DNA of 64,000 bases from Flavilitoribacter nigricans DSM 23189 = NBRC 102662 (GCF_002646595.1 NZ_PDUD01000047.1:37213-101212), one strand, 5' to 3'; numbered from the stretch's first letter, positions 45,017-53,807 are shown. The notes: generated from the letters alone by a model not told the origin. Program-made: numbers and translations.

Positions 45017-47830
45017 ATGATTCCTAAGTACCTATCCAACCCGACGTTTTCAAAATTCAGCATGCTGTTTATTGGTTTGCTGTTCTGTTCTTTCCAGGTG
45101 AGTGCGCAAACTTATTCAATAAGTGGTATCGTACAGAGCGCCCAGGATGGAACGACTTTCCCCGCGGCAACGGTGATGTTGCTGCATCCTAAAGATTCCG
45201 CTACCGTGAAGGGCGCCGTTACCGATTTCGAAGGTGTTTTCGAGATCAACGGAATTGCCCCCGGCAACTATGTACTAAAGGTCCAATATGTGGGTTATCA
45301 GTCCTTTTCCCAACCTATAGCGGTTGAAAAACAAAACCTGAGCCTGGGACCGCTGTCATTGGAAGAAGAAACGACCTGGCTCGGTGAAGTAACCATTGCT
45401 ACCCGCAGGTCAACGGGCACCCAAACTGGAGATACCACGCAGTTTAATGCTGCCGCCTTTAAGACCATGCGGGACGCCAGTGCCCAGAGCCTGGTGGAAA
45501 AACTGCCCGGCGTAACGCTCCAGGACGGGACCATCCAGGCACAGGGAGAAAACGTCGCCCAGATCCTGGTGGACGGAAAACCCTTTTTTGGCAATGACGT
45601 CAAATCGGCGCTGCAAAACCTGCCGGCTGAAGTGATCGAAAGTGTACAGATCTACGACCAGAAAAGCGATAAAGCCGAAATGAGCGGCTTTGATGACGGC
45701 GAACGGCAAAAGACCATTAACATCATCACCAAGGCCAACCGGAGAAGCGGACAGTTCGGTAAGATGTCGGCGGGCTACGGCTCGCGCGGCCGCTACCTGC
45801 TTGGCGCCAGTGTCAACTTCTTTAATGAAGATAAGCGGGTCACCGTCATGGGACTGAGTAATAACATTAATGCCCTGGATTATTCCGCGGATGCCAATAG
45901 TCAGGGCGAGAGCAGGACGCAGGACGGCATCATCAACACCAACACCCTGGGCGTCAATTTTAGTGATAACTGGGGCGATAAGGTCGAACTGACGGGAAGT
46001 TACACCTTTAGTCAACGCGAGAATGAAGGCCGCTCCATTCGGATCCGGGATTACATCTTACCTTCCAGCGAAGGACAATTGTACCGCGAAAACAGCAACA
46101 ACATTCAGCGCAATCAGGATCATCGTTTCAATATGCGTCTGGAATACAATCCGGATAAGAATAACCGCCTGTTGTTCCGACCCTACGCTTCGATGAAAAA
46201 CGATAAGGATCAATCTTATTTCTTCGGTCGCACTACGGTGGGCGGCGATCCGCTCAACCAAACGGAAAACAACCGCACGGCGGATAACGATGATTACGAT
46301 ATCGGCGGTAGTATTTTCTTTAGTCACCGCTTTCCCAAAAAAGGTCGCAGCCTGACGGTAGGCGGCAACAGCGGCTACCACGCCAATCAGGACGAATCCA
46401 ACCGGCTGGCCGAAAATAACTTTTACGGGGAAAATCAGCGGCAGGAAATACTCAATCAATACACTACCCGGGATCGCACGGGATTCAATTGGGAGACCAA
46501 TGTGTCCTATACCGAACCGATCGGTAAAAGAGGACAGGTAGAGCTGGAATACGAGATCGGCAATAACCTGAACGATTCGGATAAGATCACCTACGACGTG
46601 CTGGACGAGCAGGACCCCACGGAGATCCGGTTGCTGCCGGATACGGCGCTGAGTAACACTTTTACCAGTGATTACCTGTCCCAGGAAGTGGAGATCGGCT
46701 ACCAGTACCGGGTAGAAAAATTCCGCCTGCAGGTGGAAGCCGAATACCGGAGAGCGGATCTGACCAATGATCAGGAATTTCCACAGCCTTTTTATATCGA
46801 GCGTACTTTTGAGAACCTGGCGCCTACCGTTAGAATGGACTTCCAGTTCTCCAAGACCAAACGTCTGGATATTGATTATGATACCCGGAATAATGCACCG
46901 AACATCGGGCAACTCCAGGACGTGATCGATATTACCAATCCGCTGCGCCTGCGCACGGGTAATCCCGATCTGGACCAGGCCTTTACCAACCGACTCCGGG
47001 CCCGCTATCGCAGTCGGAATACGGAAACGGATCAGTCTTTCTTTGTGTATCTCTCCAGTTCCATTACCGATAATTACATCGCCAATAGTTCTTTTATTGC
47101 GACGGAGACTATCGAACTGGACGAAGGGGTGGTGTTGGAAGAAGGCTCTCAGCTTTCCCGGCCGGTCAACCTCGACGGCTTTTGGGACTTCCGTTCCTAT
47201 GTGAATTACGGTCAGCCACTGGATTTCATCAAGTCCAACGGTAATATTTTCGGATCGGTCAACTACAGCCACCGTCCGGGGATGATCAACGAAGAGATCA
47301 ATTTCGTGGATAATACCAACTTCCGCGTGGGTTTCTCCATCAGCAGTAATATCAGCGAAAATATCGACTTTAATTTCTCTACCCGTTCCAGTTACAATGT
47401 GGTGGAAAACTCGCTACGGCCATCACTGAACAACAACTACTTCTACCAGTCGACCCGTCTGAGCTACGACTGGATCATATTCAAGGACATCGTGTACCGG
47501 TTGGATGTCAATCACCGGTACAACAGTGGTCTGGCGGAAGACCTCGACCGGAGTTTCGTTCTTCTGAATATGAGCCTGGGTACCAAGATCCTGAAGAATG
47601 ACCGGGGTGAACTGAGCCTGAATGTTTATGATCTGTTCAAGCAGAACAACAACATTCGCCGGAACGTCACCGAACTGTACGTGGAGGATATGCAATCCAA
47701 TGTGCTGCAACGCTATTTTATGCTGACGTTCAGTTACAATTTGCGCCATTTCAATACCGGCACCACTATGGATGATTACCGGGAATTGCACAATGATGGC
47801 GGAGGCAGAGATCGCCGCCGCCGGCAATAA
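45017..47830 (+). CDS. TonB-dependent-receptor-like outer-membrane barrel protein
   Basis: 937 residues from the ATG at 45017. A GTG at 44945 is also in frame, but the ATG puts the signal peptide in the usual place: MLFIGLLFCSFQ then VSAQ, with cleavage before Gln. A carboxypeptidase-regulatory-like domain follows (ISGIVQSAQDGTTFPAATVML, GYQSFSQPI). Next is a plug-like region (LPGVTLQDGTIQAQGE, ILVDGKPFFGNDVKSALQNLP) and a long region of alternating beta strands typical of OMP_b-brl_3-type barrels. The C-terminus ends in a Gly/Arg-rich tail (GGGRDRRRRQ) rather than an aromatic residue. Likely an outer-membrane transporter or assembly factor of unknown ligand. It faces P16 convergently across a strong terminator. 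Whether it works with the permeases on either side is unknown. Confidence 0.88.
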   Translation: MIPKYLSNPTFSKFSMLFIGLLFCSFQVSAQTYSISGIVQSAQDGTTFPAATVMLLHPKDSATVKGAVTDFEGVFEINGIAPGNYVLKVQYVGYQSFSQPIAVEKQNLSLGPLSLEEETTWLGEVTIATRRSTGTQTGDTTQFNAAAFKTMRDASAQSLVEKLPGVTLQDGTIQAQGENVAQILVDGKPFFGNDVKSALQNLPAEVIESVQIYDQKSDKAEMSGFDDGERQKTINIITKANRRSGQFGKMSAGYGSRGRYLLGASVNFFNEDKRVTVMGLSNNINALDYSADANSQGESRTQDGIINTNTLGVNFSDNWGDKVELTGSYTFSQRENEGRSIRIRDYILPSSEGQLYRENSNNIQRNQDHRFNMRLEYNPDKNNRLLFRPYASMKNDKDQSYFFGRTTVGGDPLNQTENNRTADNDDYDIGGSIFFSHRFPKKGRSLTVGGNSGYHANQDESNRLAENNFYGENQRQEILNQYTTRDRTGFNWETNVSYTEPIGKRGQVELEYEIGNNLNDSDKITYDVLDEQDPTEIRLLPDTALSNTFTSDYLSQEVEIGYQYRVEKFRLQVEAEYRRADLTNDQEFPQPFYIERTFENLAPTVRMDFQFSKTKRLDIDYDTRNNAPNIGQLQDVIDITNPLRLRTGNPDLDQAFTNRLRARYRSRNTETDQSFFVYLSSSITDNYIANSSFIATETIELDEGVVLEEGSQLSRPVNLDGFWDFRSYVNYGQPLDFIKSNGNIFGSVNYSHRPGMINEEINFVDNTNFRVGFSISSNISENIDFNFSTRSSYNVVENSLRPSLNNNYFYQSTRLSYDWIIFKDIVYRLDVNHRYNSGLAEDLDRSFVLLNMSLGTKILKNDRGELSLNVYDLFKQNNNIRRNVTELYVEDMQSNVLQRYFMLTFSYNLRHFNTGTTMDDYRELHNDGGGRDRRRRQ

Positions 47831-47860
47831 ACGGCAGATCATTTAGGAACCGTATTAACG

Positions 47861-47913
47861 AACAAGATCCCCTATTCGGACCACGATGGTTACCGGATAG
47901 GGGATCTTGTTTT
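47861..47913. terminator. Bidirectional terminator between convergent genes
   Basis: Arms 47861-47879 (AACAAGATCCCCTATTCGG) and 47893-47911 pair at 18 of 19, with one G-T, around a 13-base loop, and TTT follows. It lies between the outer-membrane protein gene and P16. Confidence 0.82.
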
Positions 47914-47928
47914 AGGAATAGGGTGGAG

Positions 47929-50310
47929 TTATTCGCTTCGCAGGCTCTCCAGCGGATTAACCATGGCGGCCCGTAGCGATTGCAGGCTTACGGTAAGGAT
48001 TGTAATAGTCACCGCCAGTAAGATGCCGATCACAAAGTGCCAGATATTCAGATCCACCCGGTAGGCAAAATCTTCCAACCAGGATTGAGTCAGCCAAAAG
48101 GCAAGCGGAATGGAAACCAGCCCGGCGATCAGGCTCATGGCCACAAACTGACGCATCAGCATACTCATAAGCTCCGGCACGCTGGCTCCGAGTACCTTCC
48201 GGATGCCGATCTCCTTGGTACGCTGTTGGGCGGTAAAACTCGCCAGTCCGATCAATCCCAGTACCGCCACGAGGATGGTTAGCCCGGCGCTGTACAGGAA
48301 AGTACTACCCATCTGATTATATTCGGCGTACTGCGTGGCAAAATGTTCGTTCAGCAGATTGTAGCGGAACGGATGTGCCGGTTCGATCGTCGGCCATTCG
48401 CTGCGTAGGAAGCTGAGTACCTCCGACCATTGATCCGGCTGAAACCGGATCGCAAACTGACCCCGACTGATGGGACCGCCGAATAAAGCTACGGGTTCGA
48501 TCCGGTTATCCAGGCCCTGGTAGTGGTAGTCCTTGACAACACCCACAATTTCACCCCAGCCTTCCCGCCAGGGGAAACGAAGACGGGTACCGACGGGTGT
48601 TTCGAGTTCATATTCCCGGACAAATGCCTGGTTGACCACAAATGCAGTGAGGGTATCGTTACTGATGGTGTTGGAAAAAAAGCGACCGTCGACCAGCTGT
48701 AGATCCAGTACCTCGGCGTAATCGGCATCCGCAAAGATCATTTCCGGAGCGCGGTAACGATCGTCCAGCCCTTCGATCTCAATGGTATAATCAACCGGGG
48801 AATCTCCGGGAAAGGTTGATGCCGTAGATACGGAAGTGATCCCGGGCTGCTTTTCCCAGAGCTCTTTTTTAGCCATGACCTCCCGCCAGGATCCGGAGTA
48901 ATTCATAGGAACCACGACGACCTCTTCGGCGCCAAAGCCAAGGTCCTGATTGAGCATAAAGCGGACCTGCCGGTACATGACCGTAGTCAGAATGATCAGA
49001 ATGACCACTCCGGAAAACTGAACCACGACCAGTGCTTTGCGCAATACCTGATGCCCCATCCGCACGTTCTGCCCGGCTTTGAACACCTGGGTAGGCTGAA
49101 AACCGGAGAGTACCAGTGCGGGATAGATCCCCGCCAGTAGTCCGACCAACAGACTGATCCCCAGAAAGGGTAGCAGAATGCCGGTAAGTTGAGCACCCGC
49201 CAGAGTGAGCTCGCGGCCGCTGACTTCATTAAATAAAGGGAGCACCAATCTGGCCAGGGGAAAGGCGATCAGGGCCGCCAGGATACTCTGAAATACCGAT
49301 TCGGTCAGGAACTGGGCGACCAGTTGCTGCTTCAGGGCACCATTCACCTTGCGCACTCCGATCTCCTGGGCGCGATTGCCGGCCCGGGCCGTGCTGAGAT
49401 TGATGTAATTGATGGCAGCCATGATCAGCACCAGGAGTCCGATAAAACCGAAAATGTAGAGATAATGGATGTTGCCCCGGGCGGGCCGGATAGCTCCCAT
49501 ATTTCGGGAGTAAAGATGAATATCGTGCAGTGGTTGTAATTTCCACAGGGGCAGATCATTTGCGGTGATCTCAAAATTGGCCCGTTGGAATTCCTGCAAT
49601 AAAATGGGTTTTAGGTGTTCGGTGACCTGTTCTTCCAGGCCAGCCAGCTGGGTGTTGGGGACCGTTTTGACGTAAGTCTCATAGCGATAGGCCAGCCAGG
49701 ACATTTGCTGGGAGGTACTCCTGATAAAAATATCGTAATCCAGGTGGGTTTTTCCCGACAGTTCGGGGTAAACTCCGGTGATGTTTAGGTTGACCTCATC
49801 GTTGAGCACCAGGGTTTTTCCAATGACGTCGGTCTGGCCGAAAAACCTGCGGGCCGTAGTCTCCGAAATGACGGCCGACTCAGGATGCTGGAAAGCATCC
49901 TGCCGGTTGCCGTGCAGAAAGGGGAGGGCAAATACATTTAAAAAATTGGAATCTACGAAGGCAACCTCGTCGAGGTAGATGGATTTGTCCGCCGCCGTCA
50001 ACAGCTGGTCAGATTCTTCACCCAGGGTAGTGGCCTGCTCGATGGCCGGAAACTGCCGGTTTAGCTCGGTAGCCAGTATGCCGGGAGAATTGGCCTGTCC
50101 GTCGCTGGATGAGCCGGCGAAATAACGGTATGCCCGATAGATATTGCTTCCATCGGGCACCCATTGGTTTACTTGTAGCTCGTTTTGGATATAGGAGGTG
50201 ATCAGAATGGCGACCGCCATACCGATAGCCAATCCTCCAATATTGAGGGAGGAAAAGAACTTGTACTTTTTCAAATTCCTCCAGGCGATCTTCAGATAGT
50301 TGAGCCACAT
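47929..50310 (-). CDS. Tandem-duplicated MacB/FtsX-type ABC permease (P16)
   Basis: 793 residues from the ATG whose first base is 50310 (MWLNYLKIAWRNLKKYKF). An in-frame start at 50352 adds a basic, non-conserved segment. First FtsX domain INYINLSTARAGN then RAQEIGVRKVNGALKQQL (~312). Second, RTKEIGIRKVLGAS (~697), continues ELMSMLMRQF, the only paralogue with Met-Arg-Gln at this site. Half-to-half junction LLAGIYPALVLSGFQP. Periplasmic signature VVKDYHYQGLDNRIEP. Tail NPLESLRSE. It lies 153 bases downstream of the second ATPase on the same strand, with a hairpin between, and so forms an ATPase-permease pair of its own. Confidence 0.92.
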   Translation of the reverse strand: MWLNYLKIAWRNLKKYKFFSSLNIGGLAIGMAVAILITSYIQNELQVNQWVPDGSNIYRAYRYFAGSSSDGQANSPGILATELNRQFPAIEQATTLGEESDQLLTAADKSIYLDEVAFVDSNFLNVFALPFLHGNRQDAFQHPESAVISETTARRFFGQTDVIGKTLVLNDEVNLNITGVYPELSGKTHLDYDIFIRSTSQQMSWLAYRYETYVKTVPNTQLAGLEEQVTEHLKPILLQEFQRANFEITANDLPLWKLQPLHDIHLYSRNMGAIRPARGNIHYLYIFGFIGLLVLIMAAINYINLSTARAGNRAQEIGVRKVNGALKQQLVAQFLTESVFQSILAALIAFPLARLVLPLFNEVSGRELTLAGAQLTGILLPFLGISLLVGLLAGIYPALVLSGFQPTQVFKAGQNVRMGHQVLRKALVVVQFSGVVILIILTTVMYRQVRFMLNQDLGFGAEEVVVVPMNYSGSWREVMAKKELWEKQPGITSVSTASTFPGDSPVDYTIEIEGLDDRYRAPEMIFADADYAEVLDLQLVDGRFFSNTISNDTLTAFVVNQAFVREYELETPVGTRLRFPWREGWGEIVGVVKDYHYQGLDNRIEPVALFGGPISRGQFAIRFQPDQWSEVLSFLRSEWPTIEPAHPFRYNLLNEHFATQYAEYNQMGSTFLYSAGLTILVAVLGLIGLASFTAQQRTKEIGIRKVLGASVPELMSMLMRQFVAMSLIAGLVSIPLAFWLTQSWLEDFAYRVDLNIWHFVIGILLAVTITILTVSLQSLRAAMVNPLESLRSE

Positions 50311-50367
50311 ATTAATTATCGTATTTTTTGGTGGACGCTTTCTTTGGTGCAATGCAATAACTTCCCG

Positions 50368-50388
50368 GATCCGGACCGGGTCCGGATC
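50368..50388. other. Hairpin between the second ATPase and P16
   Basis: GATCCGGAC (50368-50376) and GTCCGGATC (50380-50388) pair perfectly around a CGG loop. It lies 58 bases upstream of the P16 ATG on the minus strand, with no T-run. It could tune the ATPase-to-permease expression ratio. Confidence 0.5.
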
Positions 50389-50463
50389 GCGGTAGCAATT
50401 GTCTTACTTCTAAAGTAGTCTCGTAAATGTTTCAGGACCGGCGAAGGCCTTCTGGGACTGCCG

Positions 50464-51165
50464 TTAGACCTCTATGCGTTTCGGGATCTCGCGGATGACC
50501 TCATCATTTTTGATATTGCCATCAACCAGTTCGATGATCCGGGTACCGTATTCGGCATTTTTTTCGGAGTGCGTCACCTGTACGATGGTCACACCCTGAT
50601 CGTTGAGTTCCTTGAACAGGTCCATGATCTGTTCGCCCTGCTTACTGTGAAGATTTCCGGTGGGTTCGTCGGCAAGTAGGAGGCGGGGCTTGTGAATAAT
50701 AGCCCGCGCCACACCTACCAACTGTTGTTGTCCGCCCGACAACTGATCTGGAAACAGATCCTTCTTGGCCACAATGTTGAAGCGGTCCAGCACATCGGCT
50801 ACGATGCTTTTGCGGTCCTTACTTTTTACATTGCGGTACAAAAGGGGCGTTTCAATATTTTCGTAGACCGTCAGATCATCGATCAGATGATAAGCCTGAA
50901 ATACAAAGCCCATGTATTCTTTGTGGATCTCATTGCGGCGACGTTCGTTCAGCCGGTGAATGGCCTCATCGTAGAAGTAATATTCGCCGCCGGAACTGGT
51001 TTCCAGCATACCCAGGATGTTGAGCAGGGTGGTTTTTCCCGCACCGCTGGGCCCCATGATGGTCACAAATTCTCCTTCCTGGATCTCCAGGTTGATCTGG
51101 TTGAGGAGCCAGACTTTCTTCAATCCACTGCGAATGCTTTTTTCCAGGTCTTTCAGTACGATCAT
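50464..51165 (-). CDS. ABC transporter ATP-binding protein, MacB/LolD type, with unusual signature and D-loop
   Basis: 233 residues. Walker A GPSGAGKTT is at 38-46, the Q-loop in GFVFQAYHLI, Walker B LLLADEP at 162-168 and the switch histidine at 199 (VTHSE). Two positions deviate from the first ATPase and from the MacB/LolD norm. The signature reads LSGGQQQLVGVARA, with Leu149 where Arg is usual and Gly for Ala. The D-loop reads GNLHSKQG, with His173 replacing Asp. The catalytic Glu after Walker B is present, so hydrolysis is still expected, but inter-subunit signalling may differ. It is followed by P16 and preceded on its own strand by a sigma-54-like promoter with an enhancer pair, so it starts its own transcription unit. 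ATG start after an A-rich stretch, no Shine-Dalgarno. Confidence 0.94.
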   Translation of the reverse strand: MIVLKDLEKSIRSGLKKVWLLNQINLEIQEGEFVTIMGPSGAGKTTLLNILGMLETSSGGEYYFYDEAIHRLNERRRNEIHKEYMGFVFQAYHLIDDLTVYENIETPLLYRNVKSKDRKSIVADVLDRFNIVAKKDLFPDQLSGGQQQLVGVARAIIHKPRLLLADEPTGNLHSKQGEQIMDLFKELNDQGVTIVQVTHSEKNAEYGTRIIELVDGNIKNDEVIREIPKRIEV

Positions 51166-51276
51166 TGGTTATTATTTTGGTGCCCGGTCTTCCGGGATCT
51201 GATAATTTAAAGCTTTCGTAAAATAAGGTGCAATTTGCAAATTGTCAACCGTTCAACTGAGCTTTCGAATGAAAAG

Positions 51277-51293
51277 GTTCAAGATTTGTGCCA
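51277..51293 (-). promoter_or_regulatory. Sigma-54-like promoter for the second ATPase and P16
   Basis: Read on the minus strand: TGGCAC-AAATC-TTGAAC. The -24 half is perfect; the -12 half has TTGA instead of TTGC (GG-N10-GA). Thirteen of its first fourteen bases match the element before P17 (TGGCAYAAATCTTG). The predicted start near 51270 gives a leader of about 105 bases. Confidence 0.62.
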
Positions 51294-51357
51294 GTTGAGT
51301 TTGGTATTGAAAATCAATAACTTATAAACAATCAAATAGATTTTACAGCCGTATCCT

Positions 51358-51395
51358 TGTCCACATTTGGACAGGAAGTGTCCGTTTTTGAACAC
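51358..51395 (-). promoter_or_regulatory. Paired dyad, probable enhancer for a sigma-54 activator (site B)
   Basis: TGTCC-ACATTT-GGACA (51358-51373, a perfect dyad) and GTGTCC-GTTTTT-GAACAC (51378-51395) have centres 21 bp apart. On the minus strand they are joined by CTTCC as at site A. The centres are 73.5 and 94.5 bp upstream of the -24 GG at 51292-51291, within 1 bp of the site A geometry. They also lie 13 bases past the P17 stop. Confidence 0.7.
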
Positions 51396-51408
51396 TTAGG
51401 ATTCATTC

Positions 51409-53778
51409 CTATTCATCCTTCAGTACCTCCGCCGGATTGTTCAGGGCTGCGGAAACGGACTGGTAGCTCAACGTCAGGAATGCGATCACGACGCCCGCAA
51501 TGGCCGGAGCGGCAAACATCCACCAGTTGAGATCGATGCGGTAGACAAAACCCTGCAACCACTTGTTGACGAGTATCCAGGCTACCGGTATACCGATGGC
51601 AAAGGCCAGCGCCACCAGACTGAGAAAATCCCGGGATAAGAGCACAACGATCTGACTGACCGTAGCGCCTAGTACTTTTCTCACTCCGATCTCCTTGGCT
51701 CTTCGGGAAGTGGCGTGGGTGGTCAGTCCGAATAGACCCAGGCAGGCGATAAAGAGTGCCAGTACCGTGAAAATACCAATTGCCCGGCTTAGCACGGCTT
51801 CTTTGGCCGACAATTCTGCTAAATTGTCATCCAGAAAATAATAACGGATCTTTTCATCTCCGGCCAGTTGGGACCAGCTGTCTTCCAGGTGGCGGACAAA
51901 ACCGGGCAGATCGTTACCCGTCAGTTTAATCGCCAACTGATAACCGTCAACATCGTAATTGAAGACTATTGGCGCGATCTGGTTTCGGAAAGATTCAAAA
52001 TTAAAATCCGATACGACACCGATCACGCGGCGGTCATCATTCAGCACCGCCCCGATCGGTTCTTCCAATTCCAGTGCTTTTACGGCCGATTCATTCAGAA
52101 TGACATTACTGGTATCGGTAGCCAGATCGCCGGAGAAATTGCGTCCTTCCAACAGCTTGATATCCATCGCCGACAGATAATGCTCGTCGATCGGGAAGCC
52201 ATTCAGGGAAATGGCCTGGTCCATTGTTTCGGACTGGTAGGTGGCCCGCCAGAGGTTATATCCGGCCGGCATGCGGCTGTTGATACTGGTGGTGACTACC
52301 TGGCTGTTCTGCTCCACCATTTCCCGCAGCGTCTCTTTTTTGGTGCCCAGGTCATTGAAATTACGGATCACCAATACATTATCGTGCTGAAATCCTTTGT
52401 CCGAATTTTGCATATAGGACAATTGCCGAAAGATCACCAGACTGCCGATCATCAGGGCGGCGGCAATACTGAACTGGAATACGACCAGCACGTTGCGCAG
52501 ATGGCCTTTCCGGTGTCCCATACTGTCGCTTTTTAGCGCCCATACCGGTTGGAAACGTGACAAATGGAAGGCCGGATAGGCCCCGGCCAGCAGCCCGGTA
52601 AGTACGGAAAAACCCAGGAGCAACAGCCACTGGGGCGTTCCGTCCAGGATGGAACTGAGTAAAACTTCGCCACTTACCGTTTCCAGTAGTTTCAGCAACA
52701 GGCCGGATAAACTTCCGGCAACGACCATGGCCAGCAGACTGAGGGTAAGCGATTCGCCCAAAAACTGTACGATCAACTGGCTTTGGTTGGCGCCCATCGT
52801 TTTTTTAATGCCGATCTCTTTGGCCCGGGCGGAAGCGGTGGCGGTACTGAGGTTCACGTAATTGACTCCGGCCATCAGCAAGATAAACACGCCGATGATA
52901 CCGAGTATCCAGACCTGAGTGGGATTGCCCCCACTGATCAGGTCCATATTGAGATCGGAGTACAGGTAGATCTCCTGCAGTGGCTGTACGTAGAAATGTA
53001 CGGCCTGGCTACCGCCGATCCAGGTTTCAAAGCTGGTATTGGGTGCCGATTGCGGATGGATCTCTTCCCGTTGCAATTGCGCGAAAAAATCTTCCAGATT
53101 GCCTTTATCGGATTGCGAATTGAGTTTGACGTAGGTGTAATAACGGGCCGAGGTCCAGGAACGGTCATCCGAGAGCTGCGGTGCTACCGAAAGCCACGCT
53201 CCGGCCGGTAGGTGTGTTTTGCCCGGGAAAGGACGCACGATGCCGGCTACGGAAAAGGTACTTTTTTCATCCTTCAGGGATAGGGTTTTACCCAGATAGG
53301 GCCCCGTTCCAAATATGCGTTGGGCAACCTCTTCGGTCAGGACGATCTGATCCGGCGTTACGAGGGCATCCCCGGCCTGTCCTTCAATAAATTCGTAAGG
53401 AAAGACCCGGAAAAAGTTGGTATCAACATAAAGCCCCGCATCTACCGGGAAGGTCTGCTGATCGGCCTCGAATGTGAATCCGCTGCTGCCGCGAAACCGG
53501 GTAGCGTACGCCACCGCCTGGCATTTTTCCTGGAGCACGGGTTGGAGCTTTTCCTGACTGATGGCAAAGCCGCCCATGTCCATGAAGTTGGTGCCGATCC
53601 GGTAGATCTGTTCTCCATCGGGAATGGAGCGATCGTAGCTCCATTCCTGACGGACATAGCTCAGCAGGACGAAGGCACAGGCAATACCCAGGCCCAGGCC
53701 CAGCAGATTAAGACCGTAGAAGAGGGGATGCCGACGGATTTGCCGGGAGATCTGGCGTAGGAAATTCGTATTCATCAT
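51409..53778 (-). CDS. Tandem-duplicated MacB/FtsX-type ABC permease (P17)
   Basis: 789 residues from the first of two adjacent ATGs (53778; the other is at 53775). A start at 53793 would leave almost no leader behind the predicted promoter. The N-terminus MMNTNFLRQISRQIRRHPLF is more basic than in paralogues and lacks the N-x-x-K pattern. First coupling motif RAKEIGIKKTMGANQSQL (~316; Lys for Arg, as in P15), preceded by VNYVNLSTATASA. Second, RAKEIGVRKVLGAT (~693; Ala for Thr), with VLLSRDF. Half-to-half junction LLAGAYPAFHLSRFQP. Periplasmic signature VVSDFNFESFRNQIAP. The tail is NPAEVLKDE, the most diverged besides P12. It has its own sigma-54-like promoter, separate from the ATPase-P16 unit downstream. 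Confidence 0.92.
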   Translation of the reverse strand: MMNTNFLRQISRQIRRHPLFYGLNLLGLGLGIACAFVLLSYVRQEWSYDRSIPDGEQIYRIGTNFMDMGGFAISQEKLQPVLQEKCQAVAYATRFRGSSGFTFEADQQTFPVDAGLYVDTNFFRVFPYEFIEGQAGDALVTPDQIVLTEEVAQRIFGTGPYLGKTLSLKDEKSTFSVAGIVRPFPGKTHLPAGAWLSVAPQLSDDRSWTSARYYTYVKLNSQSDKGNLEDFFAQLQREEIHPQSAPNTSFETWIGGSQAVHFYVQPLQEIYLYSDLNMDLISGGNPTQVWILGIIGVFILLMAGVNYVNLSTATASARAKEIGIKKTMGANQSQLIVQFLGESLTLSLLAMVVAGSLSGLLLKLLETVSGEVLLSSILDGTPQWLLLLGFSVLTGLLAGAYPAFHLSRFQPVWALKSDSMGHRKGHLRNVLVVFQFSIAAALMIGSLVIFRQLSYMQNSDKGFQHDNVLVIRNFNDLGTKKETLREMVEQNSQVVTTSINSRMPAGYNLWRATYQSETMDQAISLNGFPIDEHYLSAMDIKLLEGRNFSGDLATDTSNVILNESAVKALELEEPIGAVLNDDRRVIGVVSDFNFESFRNQIAPIVFNYDVDGYQLAIKLTGNDLPGFVRHLEDSWSQLAGDEKIRYYFLDDNLAELSAKEAVLSRAIGIFTVLALFIACLGLFGLTTHATSRRAKEIGVRKVLGATVSQIVVLLSRDFLSLVALAFAIGIPVAWILVNKWLQGFVYRIDLNWWMFAAPAIAGVVIAFLTLSYQSVSAALNNPAEVLKDE

Positions 53779-53807
53779 GGTAAGATCGATCAATAGTTAC
53801 CAATTGA

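Noticed and set aside
46058..47272. Long antisense open frame (404 codons) inside the outer-membrane barrel gene
   Set aside because: The plus-strand frame is a clear TonB-dependent-type protein. The antisense translation has no recognisable motif.
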